Source: Lithobates sylvaticus (taxonomy: Eukaryota > Chordata > Amphibia > Anura > Ranidae). Taken from it: a stretch of 64,000 bases of DNA. The stretch covers positions 642,793,967-642,857,966 of the forward strand of contig CM053026.1 in the NCBI GenBank assembly GCA_028564925.1, read 5' to 3'. This document shows, one piece after another, positions 54,041-64,000 of this stretch. The notes under the pieces are model-generated. The model was not told the origin of the DNA. It searched no databases and saw only the letters and a list, made by a program, of their open reading frames with translations. The first letter of the stretch is position 1; each line of letters begins with the position of its first letter. The translations under genes and the position numbers were made by a program.

Positions 54041-55258
54041 CCTTTCCAAAACCCATCCATCCTTTAGTCCACTTCATTAAACGTCATGATCTGTTCCACA
54101 AATCAGAAATGTTTATATCACAGGATTTTATAGAGGCTAATTGATTGTGTTAGTGGAGTAACAGTAGGAAAATACAATTTGTTGTTTGTTGTTAGCAGCC
54201 TAACCTGAGCCAGTGAGCTCTCTGAATGTTTTTGTCCTCTATCTACTTTGTCCGAACACCTATCATAATCCTAGTGCCTCTTGGATGCTTTTTTTCTCAT
54301 TATAGGTATTTTTTGTTCTGGAGAGGCAAAAGTTGAACAACCTGGACATTTTTTTTTATGATATTTGTTTTAGGGCAACAGCAGCCAGGAAATTCAGAAT
54401 GCATAGGCAATTACTTTCTTTAGAAAGGAAGAGGGCGACACGCTGTCAACAAAATAGGTAACATAGTAAGGTTCTTGGCATAAATAGATAAAATACAATT
54501 ATAGTGCAAACTTTAGCAGCCTAACTCAATGCCAACAAATGGAGAAGATTCACTGGTAATGGTACTTCATTATTGTTTTCTTTTCCAGATCTGATTTTTG
54601 CTTTTCAACATTTTGCAGTTTTTTAAAAACATGTTTAACATTTTCTTAAGACCTGTGCTAAAAAAAAAAAAATTGGGAATAATAATGCAATCCACTGTGA
54701 TCAAACTATTTTGGAAAGGATATTGAAGTGTAAACAAAGAAAACAGGGGGCACACTGGGTTCCAATTGGTCCATTTTAGAGCCCAGTATTTCATAGCAAC
54801 TTGGGTTAGATTATCTGGGAACAGGAGGTCTGCCTTCGTAATCCTGTGTTGTGACTGTAACTAATTGGACATCATGTCTGGTCATTTGAAATGAATGCTG
54901 ATGGCACTAATGCTGGTACTGATGTTCTTCCCAGTGTTAACAGAGATAGGGGAGTAATGTGATGCTGGGGAGATAGGATCAGTGTTAACATTTGGCAGCA
55001 GGGGTAAAGCAACTTCAACTGGCCTAACATGTTCTAGTGTATGATTTTTCCTCCAGGGTAAGTACTTTCTGTATGTTTTTTCTACTAACCTTGGAAATTA
55101 CATTGTAAACTATTATTTCACCTCCTGCTGAATGACTGACCACTGTATTAGCCCATCAGAGGGTGGAAGCATGCTTTCTGTTATTAGAAGTGTATTTGTC
55201 TGTACTTGCACAGGAGCAGAGGGCAAATCAGTTTGGCATCTATGTGTTTGACAGCTTA
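54041..55258. other. No gene recognised
   Basis: Unique-looking sequence with short T and A runs. No domain was found in frames up to 74 codons. Confidence 0.5.
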
Positions 55259-55283
55259 TTAAAGAGGAAGTAAACCCTCATAG

Positions 55284-55680
55284 TTTCATAGTTTCAGAGT
55301 TAGTAAGGTTGAATAAAGACACCAGTCCATCCAGTTCAACCTGAGTGAGTGTCTACAATTGTCCCTATCCCTGTACATTGCACACTCACATCAATCCCTA
55401 CCCTCAAGGAGCCCACAATCCAAGGTCCCCATTCATATACTAGGGCCAATTTTTGGACAGAAGCCAATTAACCTACCTGCATGTCTTTGGATTGTGGGAG
55501 GAAACCGGAGTACCCGGAGGAAACCCACGCAGGCACAGGGAGAACATGCAAACTCCAGGCAGGTAGTGTCGTGGTTAGGATTCGAACCAGCGACCCTTCT
55601 TACTGCTAGGTGAGAGTGCTAACCACCACACCACTGTGCCACCCTACCCTACCACACCACTGTGCCACCCTCAGCAAAAA
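55284..55680. mobile_element. Retroposon-like block nested in the MITE
   Basis: It contains GGATTGTGGGAGGAAACCGG, then AGTACCCGGAGGAAACCCAC, a stretch seen in dispersed repeats of many fish and amphibians, and AAAGACACCAGTCCATCCAGTTC near its start. A short tandem (CACACCACTGTGCCACCCTA) and an A run close it. I cannot name the family; it may be a LINE 3' end or a SINE. Confidence 0.5.
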
Positions 55681-55981
55681 AAACCTGCAAGACAAAGGCA
55701 TAATTAGCTAGTATGCATAGCATACTAGCTAATTATGTATCACTTACCTCAGATCGAAGCCCCCGCATCGGTCCACATCTCTCCCTCCAACCGCCGACAT
55801 GTTGTACCGGAGTGACTTCCGGGTATCGCGGCTTCGACGCTGTGATTAACCGGAGCCGCGATGCCGTCACTCCGCGCATGCGCATGAGAGCGGCACGGTA
55901 CAACTGAAGCATCGGCATATAGCGCCATTGCTTCAGTTGTCTTAAGTGCGCATGTGCCGCATGACGTCGGCACATGCAAAT

Positions 55982-56026
55982 ACAAGGATATCTCCTAAAC
56001 CGTGCAGGTTTAGGAGATATCCTTGT
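55982..56026. repeat. Perfect 20-bp hairpin
   Basis: ACAAGGATATCTCCTAAACC and GGTTTAGGAGATATCCTTGT pair perfectly around the loop GTGCA. Confidence 0.95.
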
Positions 56027-56099
56027 TAGCTACATATAAGCCTTATTATAGGCTTACCTGTAACATAAAATTGTAAACAAGGGTTTACAACCACTTTAA

Positions 56100-57301
56100 G
56101 GCACTTGGCAGAACATTAAGAATAAGGAAGCTTAGGGGCCCAAATAGCAGGAACCTGATCACAAAAGCAGTCTCTGTAATTCCTGTACCTATACCACTGA
56201 CTTTTTCATTATGATTACAGCAACCGAGATTGTCCACTTGCTCAATCTTTCTAAAACATAAAATACCGTGAAGAGTTACTGTATATAGCTAACATAAAGA
56301 AATAAGTCAGGCATTTCCTCTTGAACTGTGGAAACCCTAACACAAAGAACCATAAATCATTTTGCTCAACAATATTGATTATTTTAGATCTGCCAACCGC
56401 TTGTTGGCAGTCGTCTAGAAAATATACGAATGTGACAAAATAATTAGTCTTTTTTAAGCCACACATGCATAATAGGTATGGGGAATTTAAATCAAACTCA
56501 TCAATTTCTGTTCTGAAATATTTTTTATTTGGAACAGCTTTTTTCTTGTATCTACAAAACGGCAGGGTCAAACTTGGTTATAGTTTATTCTGAGGGCATA
56601 TGTAGGGGCAAAGACTACATTTACCAGAATTTTGTTTGTCTCTTTCCTATTCCATCAAGCTTTCCCAATGGAAATTGTGAAATAAAGTGAAAAGCAAAAA
56701 ACATAATAGCCTCGTTTCAGATTAGTAATGGAAACTCAGTGGTGCAAAGAAAATGTTAAAATAGCACAAACTTTGACAAGGAAACATGTTCCCTTTGTGT
56801 AATGTTCTAGGACATCAGCAGTAAGCCATTTTGTATCATAAAATTGCTATTATGCTATCTTTATTTCTGCAGTTTTATGTTGTATGAATCAATAAAATTG
56901 TAAATTTTATGAACAAAACAGAATGTTCCAGTTATACATCTAGTTATGAGAAGGAGGAAACAACACACAAAAAATGCATTTATAATGGGGTTTAAAAGTA
57001 TAATTGCATTTTATTACTTTGCTTATAAAATTATTTTAAAGCTGATCAAATGACAGCAAACTTAAGTAAAATAGATTATGTTACTTAATTAAAAAGAACA
57101 TCTTTAAGTAGGAGTTACTGCTCATAGACATATATTATAAAATGCAGAGTGCAAACAGGATGCATAGATACAAAATCTACATGACTTTTTTATGTTTACT
57201 GTTTACCAGTAGTTGAAGTAGTTGCTTGGGAAATACTGCAACAACATTTTCATATTTACTCATATTTATTTTCAGTGTACAATTGAGAAACCGCTGGTAT
57301 A
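56100..57301. other. No gene recognised; A/T-rich
   Basis: Unique-looking A/T-rich sequence. A 106-codon minus-strand frame (56251-56571) has no recognisable domain. Confidence 0.5.
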
Positions 57302-57309
57302 TAATATAC

Positions 57310-57908
57310 TAGACATGTGCATTCGTTTTCGTCCGAATGCATTTTCGTCCGAATTTCAGGTATTTTCGTTATCGTTTTAACAAACGATAACGAAAGTGCA
57401 GAATCCGAAAAACGAAAGATCCGACATAAACAAATGCTTTATTTTCGTTGTAACAACAGTTCGATATAGATAGGAGATTCGACGCTGACAATAACAATCT
57501 GTGTCCATTGAACCTGTGGTCGAATGTGCCTAAACTTGACTCTATTAGTCCAAGATTATTCTACATAGAGAGAAAAGATTCGACGTAGAAAGGAAAGATT
57601 CGACGTAGAAAGGAAAGATTCGACGTAGAGAGGAAAGATTGCTGCTGGAATTTGGTGGAATTGCAGCTAAACTATACAGTCATACAGTTTAGCTGCTCCG
57701 TCGAATCTTCTTTGAACATTCGACAGACACCATAAGCCTTCAATGACAGATTCGACCTTAATTCATTAGAATTTTCGGACGAATGCAATTTTTAACGAAA
57801 AACGAAATAAATAAAAAACGAATTTCGGGAGTAACTAAATAAATTTATTTTTCGGGCGAAAACGAAAACGAAATTCCGAAACGAAATATTTCAGTGTGCA
57901 CATGTCTA
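57310..57908. mobile_element. hAT MITE, 599 bp, perfect 8-bp TSD
   Basis: Ends TAGACATGTGCATTCG and CAGTGTGCACATGTCTA are inverted; TAATATAC flanks both exactly (57302-57309 and 57909-57916). The interior is full of TTCG/CGAA motifs (TTTTCGTCCGAAT, AAAACGAAATTCCGAAACG). A 20-bp tandem (GACGTAGAAAGGAAAGATTC, about 4 units) occurs at 57565-57645. No coding sequence. Confidence 0.9.
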
Positions 57909-57916
57909 TAATATAC

Positions 57917-58204
57917 TATAATAACAATAATAATAAAAAAATAGAGATACTTTGGCATATTTGACCTAGAGGGAAAGAGAATTGGGGGAAGAGAAAGATA
58001 ATATAAAAATACGCCCGGAGAGCCCTGATAGATATTTTGAGCTGGGTGATTCATCCAGGCGATCTAAATAAGAGTCAGTAACATCATATTCATGAAAAAC
58101 TGCCTCCATAAAAAGAGGATGGAAAGAAAAATGAAATGTTCACAAACAGTCAGTGTTTGGAATATAGTCAGTGTCCCTAGGTCATGAATATGACTGCCCC
58201 CCCC
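57917..58204. other. No feature recognised
   Basis: Short A/T-rich spacer with ATAATAATAA runs. Confidence 0.4.
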
Positions 58205-58372
58205 TTTCCGTCTCCTTTCTTCTTTTCTATTTCTTTTCCCATTCTTTCCTTTCCCTCCTTCCCTCCCTTCCCCTTCCTCCCCACCCTTCCCTTCCCTTCC
58301 TCTCCACCCTTCCCTTTCCTTCCTCTCCACCCTTCCCTTCCTCTCCACCCTTCCCTCCCCTTTTGCTCACCT
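58205..58372. repeat. Polypyrimidine tract (CCCTTCC)n
   Basis: About 165 bp are almost pure C/T on the plus strand with repeated CTCCACCCTTCCCTTCC. Such mirror-repeat-like tracts can form triplex DNA. Open frames across it are artefacts. Confidence 0.9.
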
Positions 58373-58401
58373 TTACCTCATATTCTGTCATGGTGGATAA
58401 A

Positions 58402-58913
58402 TTAAAGGGGTTGTAAAGGAATTTAGTATTTTTTTTTTAAAATAACAAACATGTTATACTTACCTCCACTGTGCAGCTCGTTTTGCACAGAGTGGCCCCA
58501 AACCTGGTCTTCTGGGGTCCCCCGGCGGCTTTCTAGGCTCCGCCCGCAAGTACTTCTCACCTAATTGCGAGCTCCCTCGCATGGTGTGGAGTACTTGTGG
58601 GTGCACTCCCATGATACAGCCCGCGGCTATAGCTGCTCGCTGTATCACTCGGCCCCGCCCCCCGGCACGCCGCGTCATTGGATTTGATTGACAGCAGCGA
58701 GAGCCAATGGCTGCGCTGCTTTCAATCCATCCACTCTAGCCAATCAATTACCAGGGTGAGTGGCGAAGAGGATTTTGGGGGCGAGCACGGGACTTTCGAG
58801 GGGTCAGGTAAGTATAACGGGGGGCTGGAGGATCCGGTATTGTCAGATGTTTTTTCACTTAATGCATAGAATGCATTAAGGTGAAAAAACTTTTACCTTT
58901 ACAACCCCTTTAA
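58402..58913. mobile_element. T2/Kolobok-like TTAA MITE, complete
   Basis: Ends TTAAAGGGGTTGTAAAGG and CCTTTACAACCCCTTTAA are perfect inverted repeats with TTAA at 58402-58405 and 58910-58913. TTAAAGGGG matches the TTAAAGGRR terminal consensus of T2-type elements known from Xenopus. Next inside, TTAATGCATAGAATGCATTA is a palindrome also hinted at in the copy at 51899. The GC-rich middle is non-coding. Confidence 0.9.
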
Positions 58914-59040
58914 GCAATATTATCAATTTATCATAAAAAAGCTATTATTGAAAGTTATTATGATGAGAAGAATTATTGTTTAAGAACAAAATATTTTTTT
59001 ATATTAAATGTCTCTTTGTGATAACATCCTGTCTTTATAT

Positions 59041-59215
59041 TATTACAGTATTTTGACAAGTTCCGAGGCACTGATGAAGCGGGTTAGCCCGCCAAAGTCA
59101 TTGGCCATTTTAAACCCGATCTTTTAGCCAGGATGACAACACCCTGGACAACTTACTTGTAACTTTGGTTAAACAATTTTTAAACAATTTATGTGTAATT
59201 TACAATAAAGATGGG
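59041..59215 (+). ncRNA. Possible decayed hammerhead ribozyme (Penelope type)
   Basis: CTGATGA (59071-59077) is followed by a GCGGG-TTAG-CCCGC hairpin and CAAAG, very like the hammerhead core CUGAUGA - stem II - GAAA with the first G of GAAA replaced by C. Penelope-like elements are known to carry such ribozymes in their terminal repeats. Downstream, AATAAAGATGGGTTTATTT could be the element's 3' end. The core change suggests an inactive relic. Confidence 0.35.
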
Positions 59216-60452
59216 TTTATTTTTTTAAATTTGGTTTAGCATTTGTTAAACCCTAGGGTACATGTAAAGTCTCACAAATTCCAGTGTATTGTTTTACACC
59301 TTTCAAAGTACGTTTGAACAGGTTTTCAATAAGGAATTCAACGGGGGTCTCATTGATGAAGAAGTCAAATCTTTTCAGTAAATGCACTGGCTTCAAATAT
59401 TTGGATAGGAATAATACTGCTTTAGTACAAAAGATGAGATCATATACATGTGACACTAATTAATTTTTACATCTTCTAAAAGGTATAGAAGTGCCTTTGA
59501 ACTGCATTTTATTCACATGTGATATTTTCAGCTGATATACCAATACTGTATATTACACGGAATGGGAATACTTGCATGTCAACATCTTTTACAGGAATCT
59601 AAATGTTATACTCCATCTGAAATTAATATTTACTGATATTTTGCAACTGATTTTTTCTCTTCAAGGATCAGTTCTACTTACAGTACAATTGTGTGGTGTA
59701 TCTTTAGGCTCAAATGTCCCCCCCCCCCCCCTCCACACCCTTACACAAATTAATTCATGAATATGATAGACAACTCATATGCTTACACTAATATTTTGTT
59801 TCAAATTTATAGATAAAATTATTGTGGTATGGGGAAAGGGCTATAGTGGTATCAAGGATGAACCTTGATAAAGTCATGTGGTGCTGATGAAAGCATCAGG
59901 GAGGAGCCAAAGATGTCATCACATCATTGGAAGTTAACAATCGCTGAGAGGTGATGGCGATGTTTTATGCTCCTTAAGAGGCTAGTGGTGTTCTACATTG
60001 TGCTGTTACATCTATGTGCACTAGAAAATGTGAGTGGATTTTAACAAGCATTGTATTCATTTAGAATTTGTTATACACTTTGCACAATGATGGTTCAAGA
60101 ACCTGCAGCCATTGCTTCTGTTGGTCCCAACATAAAGGGTAAACACACATTTGACCTATTATTACATAGGTCTACGAATAGAGAAGAGCTGCTAGAATTA
60201 CTGGTGGAGGAGTGACTCTGTATTTTTTCACATTAGATTATTTAGGATTTGCCAGCCCAACATAAAGGAGGATTGCACTTTATTGGACTGCTATATACAG
60301 TATATGTATGGAAGGAACCAGAGAGATATTGAGGATAGGATATGCACATTGGAGTTTATGTTTGGGCTGTTGATTTAGAAATGTTTTTTTTTTTTTTTTA
60401 ACACAAATATGTTATGTACTGTATATAAGGGTGTCATACCATCACTGCTTTA
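59216..60452. other. No gene recognised
   Basis: A/T-rich with C10 and T14 runs (59711, 60385). Frames up to 67 codons have no domain. Confidence 0.45.
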
Positions 60453-60712
60453 GTTACATAGTTACATTGTAGGTGAGGTTGAAAAAAGAAACAAGTCCAT
60501 CGAGTCCAACCTATGTGTGTGATTATATGTCAGTATTACATTGTATGTCCCTGTATGTTGCGGTCGTTCAGGTGCTTATCTAATAGTTTTTTGAAACTAT
60601 CGATGCTCCTCGCTGAGACCACCGCCCGTGGAAGGGAATTCCACATCCTTGCCACTCTTACAGTAAAGAACCCTCTATATAGTTTAAGGTTAAAACCTAT
60701 TTTCTTCTAATT

Positions 60713-61639
60713 TTAAACCCTTCAGCCCCGGAAGGATTTACCCCCTTCCTGACCAGAGCGTTTTTTGCGATTCGGCATTGCGTTTTGCATTAACTGACAT
60801 TTGCTCGGTCATGCAACGTGGCTCCCAAACAAAATTGACGTCCTTTTTTTCCCACAAATAGAGATTTCTTTTGGTGGTGTTTGATCACCTCTGCGGTTTT
60901 TTTTTTTTTGCGCTATAAACAAAAAAAGAGTGGCAATTTTAATAAAAAACGCATTATTTTTTACTTTTTGCTATAATAAATATCCCCCAAAAATATATAA
61001 AAATCATTTATTTTTCCTCAGTTTAGGCCGATATGTATTCTTCTACATATTTTTGGTAAAAAAAATCGCAATAAGCGTTTATTGATTGGGGGATAGTTTT
61101 ATGGCATTTTTTTTAATAATTTTTTTTTTTACTAGTAATGGCAGCGAGCAGTGATTTTTATTGTGACTGCAACATTATGGCAGACACATCGGACAATTTT
61201 GACACATTTTTGGGACCATTGGCATTAATACAGCGATCAATGCTATAAAATTGCATTGATTACTGTAAAAAATTCACTGGCAGTGAAGGGGTTAACCACT
61301 AGGGGGGTGGGGAGGGGTTAAGTGTATCCTAGAGGCTTTTTCGAAATGTCTGGGGGCTTGGCTGTGTGTGACACCACACTGATCGCTGCTCCCGATGACA
61401 GGCAGAACAGGGAGATGCTGTTTATATCGGCATCTTCCCGTTCTTCAGCTCCGTGACACGATCGCGGGTATCCCCGCAGCGATCGAGTCCACGGGACCCG
61501 CGGGCACGGTCACGGAGCTCGCGGCAGGCGCATTTACGTGCACAGCAGGAAATTCGAAGTAACATACGGGTAGGTTACTCTGCCCAGCCGTGCCATTCTG
61601 CCGACGTATACCTACAGGGGCCAGTCGGGAACCGGTTAA
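60713..61639. mobile_element. TTAACCACTT-family MITE nested in CR1
   Basis: It starts TTAAACCCTTCAGCCCCGG and ends GGGAACCGGTTAA. The CR1 copy at 1425 keeps the uninterrupted sequence (CTAAATTTAATGAATGGCC), which matches the two flanks here joined at one TTAA. This proves insertion with a TTAA duplication. The interior matches the copies at 3132 and 45028. Confidence 0.9.
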
Positions 61640-61715
61640 TGAGCGGCCATGTGTCTTGTTAAACTCCCTTCCGTGAAAAAGTTTTATCCCTATTGTGAGG
61701 TCACCAGTACAGTAT

Positions 61716-62592
61716 TTATAAATTGAAATCATATCCCCCTCTCAAGCGTCTCTTCTCCAGAGAGAATAAGTTCAGTGCTCGCAAACTTTCGTCATAACTA
61801 ATATCCTCCAGACCCTTTATTAACTTAGTTGCCCTTCTTTGTATGCGCTCCATTTCCAGTACATCCTTCCTGAGGACCGGTGCCCAGAACTGGAAAGCAT
61901 ACTCCAGGTGTGGCCGGACCAGAGTCTTGTAGAGCAGGAGAATTATAATTTTATCTCTGGAGTTGATCCCCTTTTTAATGCATGCCAATATTTTGTTTGC
62001 TTTGTTAGCAGCAGCTTGGCATTGCATGCTATTGCTGACCCTATCATCTACTAGGACCCCCAGGTCCTTCTCCATCCTAGATTCACCCAGAGTTTCTCCC
62101 CCAGTGTATAGATTGCATTCATATTTTTGCCACCCAAATACATTATTTTAAATTGTTCTACATTAAACCTCATTTGCCATGTAGTTGCCCACCCCATTAA
62201 TTTGTTCACATCTTTTTGCAAGGTTTCCACATACTACGGCAAAGTCATTGCCCTGCTTAGCTTAGTATTGTCTGCAAATACAGAGATTGAACTATTGAAC
62301 ACCTCCAGGTCGTTTATGAACAAAATAAATAGGTTTGGTCCCAGCACAGAACCCTGGGGTGCCCCACTACCCATAACATCTATGGGCCTTTCTTTATCTA
62401 GATGGCACCTTACCTCCTCATAGAAGGTTAATAGATTGGTTTGGCAAGAACGATCTTTATGAATCCATGCTGATTACTGCTAATGATACCGTTCTCGTTA
62501 CTACAATCTTGTATATAGTCCCTTATCATCCCCTCCAAGAGCTTGCATACTATTGATGTTAGGCTAACTGGTCTGTTATTCTCCTGTAATTG
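61716..62592 (-). pseudogene. CR1 reverse transcriptase, C-terminal part
   Basis: The clearest frame (61716-62075) reads MEKDLGVLVDDRVSNSMQCQ, then LLYKTLVRPHLEYAFQFWAP and [20 protein letters not shown], the thumb and C-terminal region of CR1 reverse transcriptases. Further upstream on the minus strand come GAPQGSVLGPNLFILFINDL and VFADDTKL with the catalytic ADD motif, then TWQMRFNVEQFKIMYLGGKN. A stop and shifts interrupt this upstream part, so the copy is inactive. Confidence 0.85.
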
Positions 62593-62620
62593 TAAAAAGT
62601 ACCCTTATTACTTTTATACT

Positions 62621-63770
62621 GGTTGTTTATGATCATATGTTGTTTATGTGGTAACATAATACATAACACAGAATAGAATACCCTCATGGAGAGGCTGCCA
62701 CTAGTCACCAGTTAATATATATTTATTTTCACCAAAATTATTTTTTACAAATATTAATATCACATTTTCTTATTTTCTTGGTAGCACTGCAAATTTTATC
62801 TGTTTTATTGCTAAAATGCTGGTAAATATTAGTATTATACTTGGTATATTGTTATAGGGCTGGAAGTTATTATGAAGCTTAGGAATATTTGTATGATATA
62901 TGATGGTGTTTTTATATTATGTGCTTTTGAGGAAGATCATTATGCTGCTGTGGGATATTTTCACTGTATTTATTATTTGGGAAATCGCATCCTTTAAAAC
63001 TACACCTATATTTTATGATTTGCATGGTGATACCCCCCCCCCCCCCCCCCAGATCATTCCTCCATACATCTAATTAATTTGATGAAACAAATTGTTTCCC
63101 TTTACTTCTTAAAATGAATCTGTGTTGAACTGAAAGTAATGAAATACTAAACATCAGGCATAAATAAAAAGACACTTACAGGTGCCTACTTGTATGAGTG
63201 CCTACTTGTATGTTCATATATCTTGCTAAAGGAAAACCCAAAGCAAAATAATATGTATATATGTAATAAGTAAGTTAAAGAATATGTATAAGCTCCATGA
63301 ATGCTTTGCTGCACTCCTTACTACTGATTTTTGTGGCTGCTCATCAAGGTTATAGACCAATTGTGAGTTGTGGGTTGTGAAGCCGAGCATAAGAACAAAA
63401 GTGCTATTTTCATATTTTAGTGCCTCACATTTTGAGACTTAAATGGCACAGTGAGCATCTGTACAAGGAAATGTGGGCACCTATGTTCCATGTCTGCCTG
63501 CAATTTAGCATCTTTCAAGTGAGCACAGATTTGTTTAAAATGTGAAGATACAAAAAATAGGGACTAAAAAGTGCATTATCTCTCTGTCACTCAGACCGGC
63601 TAGCTAACAGTAACTGGTCATATGAATCTACTGGCAGAAAAATGTAATTTTAAAAATATAAGATACTTGCCATTTATCACAGCTGTTCTATTAGCCAAAC
63701 TTCCCTGTGTAAGGTATCCTCTCAAAGACTTCTGCAACTGAACAGATCTTCTACAATAACTATTAACACT
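62621..63770. other. No gene recognised; C18 run at 63033
   Basis: A/T-rich unique-looking sequence with an 18-C run at 63033-63050. Confidence 0.45.
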
Positions 63771-64000
63771 AATGCTGTGTACACATCGGATTTTCCAATA
63801 ACAAATGTTCGATGGGAGCTTGTTGTCAGAAATTCCGACCGTGTGTAGACTCCATCTGACATTTTCCGTCGGAATTTCCGACAAACAAAATTTGAGATCT
63901 GGATCTCAAATTTTCCGACAACAAAATCCGTTCTCGTAAATTCCAATCGTGTGTATGCATCTCCAACGCACAAAGTTTCTCGCATGCTCTGAATCAATTA
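63771..64000. mobile_element. Harbinger MITE, left part at window edge
   Basis: It begins near ATGCTGTGTACACATCGGAT and carries several TCGGAATTTCCGA and TTTTCCGACAACAAAATCCG motifs in inverted pairs, like the MITE at 26678. The right end lies outside the window. Confidence 0.7.

Larger units (their letters stand above)
55259..56099. mobile_element. T2-like TTAA MITE with nested retroposon
   Basis: Ends TTAAAGAGGAAGTAAACCCT and AGGGTTTACAACCACTTTAA are inverted, each with TTAA. Inside are a retroposon-like block (55284-55680), a perfect hairpin CATAATTAGCTAGTATG / CATACTAGCTAATTATG (55699-55737), a GC-rich segment with CGCGGCTTCGACG / CCGGAGCCGCG motifs, and a perfect 20-bp hairpin at 55982-56026. 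Confidence 0.8.
60453..62620 (-). mobile_element. CR1 LINE, 3' part, with nested MITE
   Basis: The minus strand carries the C-terminal half of a CR1 reverse transcriptase and the 3' end. The extreme 3' end shows ATGTAACTATGTAAC, the short direct repeat with which CR1 elements end instead of a poly(A). The 5' limit near 62620 reflects the usual 5' truncation of LINEs. A TTAA MITE (60713-61639) interrupts it. Confidence 0.85.

Noticed and set aside
58064-58416. Arg/Glu/Gly-rich and Pro/Ser-rich frames
   Set aside because: Caused by the polypyrimidine tract.

Overview
This window looks like intergenic DNA of a large, transposon-rich vertebrate genome. A frog, most likely a ranid, fits best. That rests on CR1 LINEs with a (ATGTAAC)n tail, Tc1, PIF/Harbinger and hAT transposons, T2/Kolobok-like TTAA miniature elements whose ends match the Xenopus TTAAAGG(R)(R) type, L1-like ORF1 fragments, a Penelope-like relic and a Gypsy relic with a Gmr1-like domain order. 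The species assignment is inference from repeat types. I see no confident host protein-coding gene, no tRNA or rRNA gene and no CRISPR. Almost every longer open frame is transposon coding sequence or an accident of tandem repeats.

Layout. 1-1.2 kb: PIF/Harbinger transposase fragment with a splice donor. 1.3-3.0 kb: CR1 fragment split by a hAT-type non-autonomous element. 3.1-4.1 kb: a TTAACCACTT-ended miniature element (MITE). 5.6-9.6 kb: several MITEs and fold-back elements, some nested. 9.77-10.19 kb: an isolated LTR. 10.37-11.8 kb: a hAT-type element with a perfect 8-bp target duplication, carrying a C-rich minisatellite of more than 30 copies and a large hairpin. 14.6-15.4 kb: Penelope-like reverse transcriptase relic. 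18.17-23.87 kb: a nearly full hAT transposon on the minus strand (BED finger, RNase-H-like core, C-terminal dimerisation block, three frameshifts). Its 3' region holds two related satellite arrays of 147-bp and 143-bp units. 26.46-27.97 kb: Tc1 transposon interrupted by a Harbinger MITE exactly at its stop codon. 28.4-30.2 kb: a local duplication and an insert with a 16-bp target duplication. 32.5-35 kb: a second Tc1 joined to an L1-like ORF1. 35.55-35.90 kb: two possible exons of unknown origin. 36-40 kb: minisatellites and hairpin repeats. 40.8-41.9 kb: another L1-like ORF1 piece with an internal duplication. 42.5-50.5 kb: a (TA)n-rich repeat invaded by a Gypsy element, itself invaded by three TTAA MITEs. 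51.9-58.9 kb: four more TTAA MITEs and a hAT MITE with a perfect 8-bp target duplication. 59.0-59.2 kb: possible Penelope-type hammerhead relic. 60.45-62.6 kb: CR1 LINE with a TTAA MITE, provable from the empty site in the other CR1 copy. 63.77-64 kb: start of a Harbinger MITE.

The parts do not form a pathway. They record successive nested insertions. The most unusual structures are the satellite arrays inside the hAT element, the integrase-before-reverse-transcriptase Gypsy, the hairpin-bearing hAT element at 10.4-11.8 kb and the unassigned exon pair at 35.55-35.90 kb.
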